64,000 nt of DNA from Phytoseiulus persimilis (taxonomy: Eukaryota; Arthropoda; Arachnida; Mesostigmata; Phytoseiidae), in assembly GCA_037576195.1 (NCBI GenBank), contig CM075104.1, forward strand, positions 10,680,211-10,744,210. The letters are read 5' to 3'. The position numbers and the translations under genes were made by a program. Below are positions 14,325 through 26,611 of the stretch, piece by piece. Below the pieces are notes generated by a model. The model was given only the letters and a program-made list of their open reading frames with translations, was not told where the DNA came from and made no database searches. Within the stretch, counting starts at the first letter, position 1. Every line of letters starts with the position of its first letter.

Positions 14325-17300
14325 TCATGTTTGGACTTGTGGCGTTTCGGAAACGAACAAGAGCGAGATCTATTGACCGTCTACGTCTGCCCCCGCATTT
14401 TCACTGCTAACCGCGTATATTGTTCGCAAAACATCGACATGGTAGCACAGACTCACGGAGAGTTGGGGAATCGGCTAATTTCGCGAAATGGTGTACTTCT
14501 TGATTCTACCGCACACTAGTGGTTTTCGGGTTCATGGGTTCTACACGTCCGTTTCAAATCTATCCGGCAGTTTCTCCTGATATCTTTTGTGGGATCCTAG
14601 ATCGAGACTTTCGATGCGACGTCATGAGACCCGATGATTCCTCCCATCTAGTGAAAGCGATTGTCACATCCAGCTAGAGTCAACGAGAATGCACCTCTGT
14701 GAGATTCAGTCATTTGTCACAAAAGATGAGCTCAGTGCGACATTAGCCGCCGCAGAACATCGCATGATGGCAGATTCGGCACTCATATTACTCAGATCTC
14801 AGCCGGACTTGAGTCGTCCGCGAGTTTCCCATCGACTGGTCGATCTATAACTTGGAAGCATTCGCTCAATCCGTTCTGAAAGCGAAACAAACTTTCTTGA
14901 TATCTGAGCAACGGAGGCTCAGGATTCTCGGTGATGCCATGGAAATCTCGACAGATTTCAGCGCTCCTTCAAAGCAGGTCTCGATTCTCAAACAAGGTAA
15001 AAACTCCTCGCGTTTCATATTAGCCGAACTGAAATGTGAAGAAGAAAATCGAATGAAAGATGCAAAGAAAAAGGCTGTCATGCGCTTATTGGAAATCATT
15101 GGTGTGGACGAGAGACACCCGGCTTACCGATTCTATTGCGGGTCTTGTTGCTCGAGGCAAGGAGAGGAGTATTCAACTCGAGCCTCCGAATCCGAGACAT
15201 CGGATTAGAATATTCTCATCACTGATTATTTCTGCATCGAAGAATAAATTCAACAGAACGAAAACGACCGTGGTCCTCTGTGGTTAACAGCGGTCTCATG
15301 CAGGGAGGGGAGAACCGTGGTCATCGTCTCAGGTTGTGAGCTCACGAGATTGCCAACAGCGCTCCCATGCGTAGATCTCCGTTTATCCTAGAAAGCGTGG
15401 CTTTTCGGAGACATTCCTCCTCGATGGACAGCTACCTTGGACTTATTCCCTTCTGACAATGAAATACTGTCGGACTCATCTCCTTTTGAAAATGAACCCG
15501 TTCTTGAGCCCTCTTTCGCGGCAGTAGCGAACGAATATCACCGATGTGGGACTAGCATTTGGAAGAGAGCTTGATCCAGAACCGATATCAATCGAAATCC
15601 GGAATTTGACAAAAATGGACTTATCGCCGTTTGGAGTCGAGCTCGTCATATGTACATTACTCGCTAAGCCGCTCGCAGTCAGCGGCTCGGCTCTATGATA
15701 CTGTTCGGTATTGGGATCGATGTAGAGCGTATGCCTACGGAGCCACTGGTTCGGCTACTTAAGTCGACCCCGATTTTTTTTCCCGTCGTATCGATTGAGA
15801 ATCGCATTTTCTGGAGCAGCTCGGAAAATACGTTGTTTTGTTTCACTCTTTCCACAAAACCGATTTAGAAACCTCTCGGGTCAACCAATCGAGTTCGTAT
15901 CAGCTCCTTCGGATGCTAGGAAGGATTCCATCTTCCAGGAAGGATCGGTCCGGAGAGAAAAAATCTCGGCCAGGTCGCCTTCCCCCTCCCCATCCGACCA
16001 AGTCCATGGTCGAGAAGTAGGGTACTTCTTGGAGCTCAGACAGTCTGAAGAGCATGCCCGATCGAACCTACGACTGGGATACGGGGGAAAATAACAAGAA
16101 GAGGCGCAGGAAATCGGGACATCGAAGTCTGAATCTGACACCATATTGTGTCGCATTAGATGTCCGCGGCATTGGCGACAGCCACGTGTGTCGCAACAGG
16201 GAACGGACGGCGAAACACTTTGTGCCACAAAGTCAGGCCTACAAGAGTTCAGGCCGGGGACCTTCACTTTGTCTAACCCTGCTGTAGAGGATTTGCGTCC
16301 CATTCCTGGATTAGGGCCTGCATGGATAGTTGGATTCCGGGTCATCGGGGGCTATTCGTTCGGCACATTTTCAGGAAACCCGATGTGAGCCTAATAAGCC
16401 GCCTTCGAGAGAGCCGAGAGAGGAACCTTCACGGTCAGTTGATGGTGACCCCGGGTGTATCAAGACTTCCGTTGTCTTCTGGGGCGGCTGCAGTAGCTCG
16501 CTATTCTTGTGGCCATCGTCATATTCTCGAGAAGAACACTTTTCAACCGATAAGTAGCACTAAAAGCAGCAGCAAAGCTCCGATCCAGAAAGCCATCATT
16601 GTGTCGTTAGTGCCTCCGACCTGAGCTTGACGAAAATCAAGCCGCAGATTGCGCACGGTCATTTGTCGCGTACTTTGTGCGAGCTCCACTTGGAACGCTC
16701 GTTCTCTGTGGGCTTGGAACTGTTCACAAACAAGCTATCGTCGCGTTGGGCGCGGATTGTCGAGCTCCTTTCCGTTCCAGCTCTCGAGTCATTCGGAGAA
16801 CGCAGTGGAAGCGCAATGCCGGAAATCAGGGCTCCAGCTCATGGCAAAGGCTGGTAATATGGAAACCCCGCTCCTCCTCGCATAGGAGTCTCTCGCGAGA
16901 ACTGCGAAACGAGCCAAGCGCGAATCAAATGTCTGACAGCAGTCTGGACGGTGTCTGGAGGAGCTCTCGTCCTTGCCGGCAGTCCTACGATGACTTCCAT
17001 TGAAATTCGTTCAAGTGGACGCACGCGAGCGCCGCTTCGCGACAGGTGTCTCGATGGGATTGTTGACCTACGAACCGAGCCTGGCGGTAAATCGAGCCTT
17101 CCCACAATGAGAATCTCTTCGCATTCCTCGGTGAATCTCGGACGACTCCGCCAAGATCAGAATCCAGCCAGCTTCCGTGTTCCCAACAGGTCACCCCAAG
17201 CCGGAACGACCGCTCAGCCCCCATGAGCTTTCGCAGTCTCGCGAGCTCGGAGATTCTCGAGTCGTCTCAGGAAATCGGAAACCCAGTCTTCCAGCGCATG

Positions 17301-20110
17301 ATCTCGACCGCAAGCATCCTATTAGCCTATCACTTTGCAGCACGGTCGTGCAGACTCCACAAAAGGAGACGGAGAAGCTGTAGAGCGACTGTGTGCAACA
17401 TCAAAAGGAATCCGATCAAGAGGAAGGAATTGTGCGACAGCAGAAGCGTAGCAGCAAACAATGAGCCGCCGCAGTTCCATGATCAATAATTCGACAACCG
17501 AGAACGCTACTGGCGATGATCGATGGATCTGGACCGAACTACTCGCGAGAGTGCGCTCGTCGAATCGTGGTTCTGTCCAAATTGCGGACCAAGAATCTGC
17601 GGATCAACTCCAGGAAGTCCCTCTGAGCGTGACCTAGTAAGACACGTTAGTGGGAAGGGGAGGTGGAGTTGAGTTCAGAACCCCCGCACGCAGAGCACGA
17701 TCGGCGATGAAGACTACGAATACATCAATAAGGTTAGTAATAATGGCGATATCGTAACCGTTGATCGATTTCCCATTCTTCGAGCGCAACTCTCAGTTGA
17801 AGTAGGCTGAAGCAGGGCTGGAGGAGAGTAGGAATGTCTGAAGATGAACTCGGTGATAGAGCACGCCGTCACCGGATTCGGCCGTATCGGATATTTCAAA
17901 CTTCTGGTGCCGACCAAGCCGAAACCATTATCAAACACATTCTCCATCACTGTTTATGGCGATCAGTGGTGACGCCCTTTTGGGACGGACGGAGGTTCTT
18001 GGGGCCATGACACCCCGGAGCCTGGGGGTGGGACGAGGGGGGCTCATGCAGCGCACCTGGACAGGACAACGAGGCTGGGCGATACCTTCTTGCGATAACC
18101 GCATTCCTATCAGGGAAAGCTATCGGGGGAAGTATCGACACATCGCAGGACTTCTGGGCGAGGCGTTCTACCTCACGGAGCGCTGACAAGGCGCGGATCC
18201 CGACTCTCTGAGAAAAGGACGGAAGGAAGTGTTCCCGCAACGCTTCTCGACCTCGGGAAAGCCTGCGGCCGAGCTAATGGACGACCGCTGGAAGTGCTTC
18301 TCCGTTCCTCGGGCGAGGTTCGAAGTCGTTGCCGAAATGATGAGGAAACGGCAAACGAGCGATGAAGAGATCCGAAACCACAAACACTCGATGTCTTTGT
18401 CAAGCCTGCTCGGGGGAGCGACCGGCAAACAGACGGGAGCGCCGAGTGGTCCGTCGTTTCCCCTCGCCGCCGCCAATGACGAGCAAAGTTCTCCCCGGGG
18501 TGCTATGGATGGTTCCGGCTGCTCTGGACTTCTCCTTCATGACATTTTTCTCTGCTTCGCTCGATCTTGCAGTGGATCGATCGCGCAGATACGGCGTCGA
18601 TTATACACGAGACGGCTGCAAACGATCCCCGCTGAGTCGATTCCACCCAGCACTTCATTCTCGATCGGCTCCCATCTCCGTCGCTTTCAACGAACTCCGC
18701 GACAGCGAGCGCATGGTCACCATCGTCACCGTCGACATCATCGATAACCGCGTCGGATGCGAGTGCCGGCCGCTTGATACATTAATATTAGTTCTATGCA
18801 ACAGCAGCGACGACAAACAACGGCGACAACGGCAGACCCGAGCACGATGACCGACGACTCGGCAAAGACAAGCAGGTCCGACGCTTCTTGCAACGCGCCG
18901 TTTGCCCTGTGTGTCGCGTGGAAGGGATGTAGCGCTATCGCATAACACTGATCGCAACGAGCAGGGCCTCGGAGCCCATCGGAACACGCGTATTAGACGT
19001 TCGACTCAATTTCGACCGCGTTTCGGACAGGGATCGATCGTTTGGTGGCTCGAGACAAGTTCCGCGTTCTAGGAAGAAACTGGAACAAGTTCAAGCGAGA
19101 GCATGTTCATGCCACGCGCTCGTCTGTGGTGGGGCACGAACGCGACAGGGGGGGGGGGCGGTCCGCGAACACTCATGGAAACGTTGGATGAATCTTTAGC
19201 AGACACGAAGTGTGCATGCGCTGGACATGCGAAACTAGACTCGCCGCTTCATCTGCGCTTTCGGTGGGTAGGATAACAACGAACACAGCTCAAAAAACCT
19301 TAAACTTGATGCGTACCCACTGCCGTACTGATACTGGAGCACTCGACCGACCGCGGGAATTGAATTATTTGTCTAAGGGGGCTTTTGACGCGGTCTGTCT
19401 TCGTGTCCTCTCATCAACTTGTTCTTATCGTAACCAGCCGAGCCCGCGGGTTCGAGGTCATGCAAAGCAACTGACAGGAAAAACTGATTCACGCGTTGCT
19501 GTATGGAGCTGTGGGGAAAATATATATTTTCTCCTTCGGCCGCTCCCCTCGAGAAGAAGAGGAAGACGAACATTTATGATAAACAGCTGAATAGTGTTTC
19601 GGTATTCGCTCGTTCCCCTCTTCACCGAACGACCGATCCTGCCTTGCCATCCCTCCCGACGTTTCTCGTTCGGACCATGCGCGGAGGCGCAACTCGCATC
19701 TCTCGAGCCTGAAAACCGAGGCGCGCGGGAGCCGCAGCGAGGAAAGAGATTCTCGAAACTGTTCTCTCGATGGATGAAAGGGAGGACGGATAGGAGGTAT
19801 ACTTACATACATGCGGGGAGACGAGGCCAGCAGGGGGACGAACAGACACCGACGTCGCCGTCAAACAACGAGCTACGTACATCTGTCACCGAAGACTCAC
19901 TGGCGTTTCTTCTTGTCTTGAGTAAACTTTACGGCCTCAATACCTGGGACGCAGAAGGGAAGAACGCGAAAGGAGACGCGAAACTTGAATCGAGGACGTT
20001 CAGATTCGATGTTAACCGTGAGAGCACCGGGTAGTTCCATCGCGACCTGAGTAACATTGATATCTCCGAGAGAGAGAGAGAAGATTCCGCAAGAAAAGTA
20101 GAATCCAGGG

Positions 20111-20151
20111 GTTTCCTGAAGAAGATGCCTTCGGAAACGCCCCCCCCCCCC
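20111..20151 (+). repeat. Hairpin followed by poly-C run
   Basis: GTTTCCTGAAG (20111-20121) pairs with CTTCGGAAAC (20129-20138) with one bulged base. It is followed directly by 12 C (20140-20151). Function unknown. Confidence 0.6.
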
Positions 20152-23100
20152 TCCCCCTCCCGATGGCCCTGTGGCAATCCCTCCCGGAGCCCTTATTCCG
20201 AATGAGCCGTACATGCCATCGCTCGAGACTCTGTACAACGGTTTCTCTGTCGACTGAATCCCCGTCACCGACGGGATGCTTTTGGTACACGAATCTGTGA
20301 CGATGACGCGATCTTGTTGCTGCTGAATGGATGCTGTTATCGTTCGAGGGCAGTTCGACGGAGAAGAGCTCTGGCCCGCCCCAGTCAGGCAGAAGAAGAA
20401 GCGAGGAAAGATTCCCTGGGGAGACTGACCAACAGATCAGGGCTTTTCAAGATTAGAAAACTGCGACGAAACAGAAACACACACACAGAGAAAGTCCTAC
20501 ATCGCCAGCTGTCCAATACCCACATCGGTTGCACGCCAAACACATTGACTGTCCTCGAACGATACGGGCTTCGGTTTGGTTGGCTTTGGCAAAGAGAGCC
20601 AATCATCCGAAGAGTCAGCTGATCGACAAAGGAGTCGAGCCGGAACACATTTGTAGGACCGGCGGAGATCTGATGGCGGTTCAGGGACTTGCTCAAAATT
20701 TCCGCCGGAATCGATCGACTCGACACTCAACAATCAGGATGTTATTGGTCTGTCGGATCCGCTGACTGAATGCTGCAGGAACAGCTCCGGAGGACACGTC
20801 ACGGACTCTCAAATTTCAGAGGAAGCTCATCGGCTTCGCGCGCAATGAAAATCCAACGTCGATGTCGGAAACGTTGAGGGTTCCGCCTTTCGACGTGAGC
20901 ACTGCCGCTGCTTCGGAAACGAAGAACTTTTCCGAGTTCCGATTAGAGGAAATCTGAGATTCGGAGCAATCTCGTGGAAAAAAGTGTTTCCTTAAGGGAC
21001 AGAACTCAGCCAAATTTAGTTTGCAAGGTCCCTCTGAAGTGGAGTTGGAAGATGGCCTCGCTTCGCTTACAGCTTCTGCAGCCATAGGTTTGTTGGTTGG
21101 TTATTAGTTTATGCTTCGTTGAACGAGGAAGGCATTCGGGAGTTGGGACTTCTTCGGAAAACCTATTATTACAGCTAGAGTGCTTTGAAGTTTGTCATCC
21201 GTCGGCGCTCGATTGCGACCTAAGAGCTGCGCCTCCGTTCCCCGGGTCGCCATGTCTTAAACACTCTTGACAGGAAACAGCGCCGCCGGGGCGCCTTCGT
21301 GCGCACCAAATCAACCTCTCTGTTTATTATGGAAATCAGTGAGAATCTGTTCGTTGTCGGGTGGGGTGAGCGGGATAATAACAATATCCGAGGGAATGAG
21401 ACGCATCAAAACTCAGGGGATGACCTTTCCGTTGAATAGAACACCGAGAACGACGATCGGAACTGTCGTCGTCCGCTTCTCGTCTTAAATGTTTCCCCGA
21501 GAACAAAACTCTCATTCCGTCACCTCTCAACAGTATCGCGCTAACGAGACGCAGATAAGGCCGACAGGATCCAACGAGGGAACCCGGATGGCTTTCTCTT
21601 CTCTAGGAGCGGGAGATAACCAAGAAGCTCCGAGTTTGTTCTTTGCCGTTACGATCCGACGTGTCGGTGGTTAGAACCCCGAAACTTTTCCTGCTCTAAA
21701 CTTTCTTCTGTAATAGGCGGTCTTCTACGTCAACGCCGTCAGTCGAGAGGAGCCCGACGAGTGATGCAACTGGAGTCCGACGGGATCACCTCACCTCGGG
21801 CAGATTGGAGCTTGGTTTTCCATGGAAAGTGCGAGAGTTGCGAACTTTTCCTTCGGAGCGAAAACCCCAGATGTGAAGAAACGCGGTGGACGGGAGGGAG
21901 CGTATTATAGCTTAGGACTCACGCCGCGACGCTGCCCGATGGGTGATCAATCTGGTTTCACGTTCGAATTGCATCAGTCTCGTGCGGCACGCCGTTCCAG
22001 ATTGAAGAGCTGCGTGTTTCCTTCATGCTTTAAAGAGCTCCGACTGCAAGTGACGCTCCGGGCGCCTCTTCGGGAACCCTAGCCTCGGCGGCTCGAAGTA
22101 GTTGCAATTTTCAGTTCGCTGTGGACGCCATCTGCAGGCGATTAATCGTTGCCAACTGGAAGTGAAAAGGGCGGTAGACTCACTGTTGTCTCCCATCTCT
22201 TCCGCCGGCTAAGTTTCCTTGATCTTCTTCCTCCACGTCGAGCAGAGTTCCAACTCTGACTGCTGATCTCTTCGCCAACAGACCTCAGCGCACTCATGAG
22301 CTGCAGCTGCTCTGGATCCGAGGTCGGCGCAGGCGGAATGATTTGAACAATTCACGCATCGCCGGGCGGACTTCTCCTCGGCATCGTCAGGAGTAGGTTT
22401 TGTCCGAGGGTTCTGATTCTCCGGAACGGCTCGGTCGATGCACTCAGGTGGGGGCTCAGGGGGGCTCCGACACGGGCACCACCAGCGCAGCTCACAATAT
22501 TTGAATCCTCTGCGCCTTCGATCGTCAGAAAGTCAGTGTTCACGTTTGCTTAGAAGCTCTCCGTCCATTGAGCCTCGTCGGAAGGAGCGAATCGAGCCGA
22601 GGGACTTTCGGCTCGAGAAGACCTACCTTCCATGGTTATGGATTTTTTTCTCGCTTATTTTTTCTCGACGATGAGGGCAGCTCTGCTCTGGCTCAGGGGC
22701 CTTGCGAGGCCCGGGATGGGTTTCGTCCAAGTCTTTACGTATCAGAGCTAGCAACAGAACTCTCTACATTCATACCACCGATGACGACAATGATTTCTGC
22801 TGTGTGGAGTGGAGCAACTCAAGGTGGAGAAGGCCTGCGGTCCATAAAAAAACTGAGAGTGCGGAATGATGGTGAAGATGGAAACGATATGTCTGTTACC
22901 ATCTTTCGGTCCGATATGACTGTGGGGCGGTAGGACAGAAACCTTTTAAGTCAGTCAGCTGCACTTCGAGCATCGGTGTGGCAAGCCAAGTTTGCAACGA
23001 GCTCGTTGGTACTCCAACGAAGATATTTCGAAGAATCATAGAAGTGATGCTCGCCGAATCGACTGTGATTCAGGGCGAAGAACCAGACATGCTGTCCCCC

Positions 23101-25566
23101 CGTGGACTCGTGTTTCCAATCGTTGCACGTCACTGGCTTCCCCCGGAAACGAAGTGCCCGGAACTGGCAAGTGTCTACAGACTTGCGTGAAACTCCTCCA
23201 CTACCGCCGACCGTTGTGCCTGTTTTTAACCATTGCTCAGACCTTGTTACAAGGACGCAGCTGAGGAGGCCGGTGAGAGCTGACGTTAAGTTTTTATGCC
23301 CGTCACTTCGCATGACACAGGGTGAAGTGGAGTGTCCATTTTCAAATAGTCACCGGACTCCCCGTTTCGGAACGGAGCTTGGACGCAGCCACGAGGTCGT
23401 GTCCGTATCGGATTCCATCCAGAGTTACTTTTTCGTCCGCTGTCAACGCGCCCACATTGAATTACTCAGCCACTCCGGTGCCGGCACATTATTGAGTTAC
23501 TGCGGGCTCTCCCAGCTCGCTGCTCTGTTCGCGATGGCGTTTCTCTGGCCGTCTGGAGTATTCTCAGACTCTCCGTGACCCATAAGCGGCTGATAGCGCT
23601 CATTGACCCGGACTATGTCGGTCAATCTAATTCGAATCGTTGCTCCCTGGCAACTTCTGAGCACAAAGGGCTCCTCGGGGATACAGGAGTCGTCGCTCCC
23701 TACGTATATTAAAGTTTGCCGACACTCGAATATTCTCTAACCGAACACGTCCTCGGCGGAGAGTCAGGTATCTCGATAAGCTTCTCCATGCGCCTCCTCA
23801 GACGACTCATCTACTCGGTCGAGGTTCAGTGGGAGAGAGAATTCCAAAGCTATGCTCCGCCGCGAGCATTCGATGTTTTATGAGCTTGCTCCGTGCGAGA
23901 TGAGGAATGACTTCACACCTTGATTTCTGAAGAGAACGATCCCAGGAAGCTGTTCGAGTGCTCGGAAGTGAATGACCGAGAGAAATATCCGGACAACGGG
24001 GATAACGAAAGATAGGGAGAGAAGCAGAGAGAGAGAAAAGTAACCAACGGTTCCCGCTGAGAAAACGGTTTCAAACAAATCTAATATTGTATTCCCACTG
24101 TCTGCACTCACCGAAGTGGAAACTTCTTACTCATTCGATGCGCTAACAAAGACGCCTCTCGGAATTCCGAAGCTTTAGTAATGAAGTTTCCCCAACGCGT
24201 AGCAGCACCTGGAGTTTCGACGCGTATCTTCGTCTCTCCTAAGAAGTCTTCGAAAGCTCCGTGTCGAGATTCTCGAATTCAACTCACGCAGATTGCGGTG
24301 CGTCTCACACCACCCGTTATTGCATTCTGGTCGAGATTTGGACAGGATATTCGACTGTTCTGGAGCAGCATATCATCCGTGGAAACTCCAGGTTTCCGGC
24401 CTGTCTCCCCTTTTCAAAATAATCGTGCTAATCTTCGGACTCATCAGACCCTGAATTCCTCGTCCGGGGAGCGACTGGAGAGGACGGTTGCTCAGTGACT
24501 TGCCTCCCGCTTTTCAATGTTTAGAGCTTTCGCTTACATATGAACCAGACGTTCGCAATCTAGCGCTCTACACTGATTGCTTCGATATCATGGTGGAGGT
24601 CGGAGGCGGCAATACTATCTGGCCTCTTAATCACTTGAGCAAGGATCTTCATGCCGAGCGCATACTCTGCGAAAGAATTCCGTCTTTGCACTCTTCTGAT
24701 CAGAATGCATGTCATGGATATTCGAAAGAGAACTCAAATTTATCGATATATTGATTTCTTGCAATCCTCACCAGAAAAGTTCAAGTTCCACGTGTAATAC
24801 TCTAGACGATCAAGGGAAAGAAATTTTTGATTTTAGCCCGGAATCAGCGGCTAGTCAGCTTCTGGCGCGCGACTTCATTTCTTGTATCCGGTGGATCGGA
24901 AAACAACTATAAGTCTCGTTCCGATCGCTGCGAGTCAGGCGGTCGTCAACGAAGTTCCAGAGAAAATGATTCTTGCTTGTCACAGTTTGCAATAGAATGG
25001 AGACAGCAACGCTGCTCTCGATTTAGGGTGTGGGCTTTTTGCGATTGACTTCAAGAAGTTGACTGTGGTCATGAAGCGTACAGAATCGGTAGCCGCTCTG
25101 AGCACTGGTATGAGTGGCGTTTCCTGTTAATACCATCCACTCCTGAAATACGTTTGAGCGATAGAATTAAGTCTGCTCAAGGCCAGGATTCTTTATAAAT
25201 GCTTCCGAAAAAGGAGTACATATCCAATCTGCTCTAGATGCTTCCCCACTGAAAAAAGAGTCTACTCTCGGTATCCCTCATATTCGCAGCCCGTGCCCTT
25301 TCTTCCGATTTGTCCTTGTCAGAGATGAAAAAAAATGAATTCCTCAAATCGAAAAGCTTCTCTCACGCGATGATTGTTACGCATCCTCTAACGCATATGT
25401 TCCGGCCAGTTGCGCGTCACGGAAAACAGCTGACGTGAAAATTGATTCCATCACGGGAAAAAAGAGATCGTGCTATACAAAACAAGGAATCGGAAGGAAA
25501 CTTTCATCGTTCGAAAACAGGAGCCCAGGGAAAGAGAACGTGGAAACTTTATATGCATAACAAACG

Positions 25567-25572
25567 TTTATT
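25567..25572 (-). promoter_or_regulatory. Possible polyadenylation signal AATAAA of the Side gene
   Basis: This is the first AATAAA I found on the minus strand after the stop at 26291, about 720 nt downstream. A GT-rich stretch (ACGTTTGTTATG) follows. If used, the 3' UTR would be roughly 0.75 kb and include the TA/TG microsatellite at 26131-26173. The evidence is position and motif only. Confidence 0.3.
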
Positions 25573-26130
25573 CCGATTGTTGGCGGGGAAATATCTGTTT
25601 TTCGGACTCGGAGAGGCGGTTTCAAAAATGTATTGTTCTTCATAATTTGTCCAACTCCCGTCCCTGCTGAATTGGCAATTTACAACCCAATTCCATCGAG
25701 CAGTGGATGAATTAATGAAGCTCTCTTCTCGTCGCGTCGTTGTTCCCGTCAACGTACTGTCCGACCTCATCTCCGTCAGAGCTCAGACAAAGTTATCATC
25801 CGCTCCCGCGGAGCAGAAACTATGAGTTGTTGGAATGTTTTGTACAAAGATATATTTTACAATTGGAGGAAAAGTTTTCCATCAGGCCAATGCAATCACC
25901 GACGTTCGCTCTCCCTCTCTAAGCCGTCGTCGGAGTGTCGGACCGACGCTTCTGCCTCTCCTCCCGCGCTTGAGACAAATACATGGTAACAGATATAAGA
26001 AATATTCACATTGGAATTAGGCGAAATCGATGAATTTACAAAGGTTCCTTGGAATTCCCGGAACGAGGCCGACGGCGATTTCCCAGTGGATTCTTCGCTC
26101 CGAGTTGTAGAAATGTTAATCTCTCTCCTT

Positions 26131-26173
26131 ATTATATATGTATATATATATGTATGTCTGTCTGTGTGTGTTG
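26131..26173 (+). repeat. TA/TG microsatellite in the probable 3' UTR
   Basis: Alternating AT and GT dinucleotides (ATATATATGTATATATATAT, then TGTCTGTCTGTGTGTGTT), 120-160 bases past the Side stop codon. Confidence 0.9.
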
Positions 26174-26290
26174 TTCGCGTGTCGCCTCGCCTGCTCCGGT
26201 ACATGGCGTATCACTTCACAATAGTTGTCGCAGGCCGCATGGATCCCCTAGTCACAGCTCGGCAGAAGTCTCGCTTCTAGAAACTTTCTT

Positions 26291-26611
26291 CTAAACAGAT
26301 GACTCGATGCCTGTCGTTGATTCGAGAGCCATACTCGGTTCTATGTCGCCTACGATCGGGTAGGCCGAATGGTCCTCGGCTGCCAAGAGGTGCCCCCCCG
26401 GAACAGGTCGTAGCGTCCGATGAAAATCGATTCGAGCGTATTCTGTTGGGACTCCTCCGTTTGTTTTTCTCTGTATACTCCCTGAAGTAGAACGCCCGAG
26501 CGCGGCTCGATCGGCCGGCGTCAGCATGACATTGGTCGCGAGAACCAGTTCTGTGTAACCTGAGTCTCCGCTCAGCGGAACGACGGAAGGGCCAACGACC
26601 ATTTCTAGCGC
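26291..26611 (-). CDS. side: Side exon 17: distal cytoplasmic tail and stop
   Basis: Residues 825-930, starting in phase 0 (321 nt). Acceptor TCTTCTGGTGATTTCAG|GCG, stop TAG at 26293-26291. The tail has a tyrosine motif GVPTEYARIDFHRT (Tyr882, TxYxxI), two further tyrosines in SGYTEL (843) and SAYPIV (908), and ends in E-S-S-V, a class I PDZ-ligand pattern. A 106-codon open frame in phase with a strong acceptor supports this as the last coding exon. Confidence 0.8.
   Translation of the reverse strand, partial: ALEMVVGPSVVPLSGDSGYTELVLATNVMLTPADRAALGRSTSGSIQRKTNGGVPTEYARIDFHRTLRPVPGGHLLAAEDHSAYPIVGDIEPSMALESTTGIESSV

Larger units (their letters stand above)
1..25566. other. Region downstream of the Side gene with no recognised gene
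   Basis: Both strands carry many open frames of 60-270 codons. None shows a recognisable domain, and their residues look like translated non-coding DNA rich in Ser, Arg and Pro. The longest (9563-8748 -, 5835-5107 -) match nothing I know. Present are poly-G at 14307-14324 and 19148-19158, poly-C at 20140-20151, AAC/GAC triplet runs at 1722-1745, and an AT-richer patch near 14.6-15.7 kb with broken coding-like text. The region may be intergenic or belong to an intron of a neighbouring gene. Confidence 0.6.

Noticed and set aside
6563..21036. Similar 29-base segments at about 6563-6591 (+) and 21008-21036 (-), about 79% identical, both reading P-C-x-L-N-x-A-E-F-C
   Set aside because: The similarity stops abruptly on both sides and no element ends are seen; it is probably chance.
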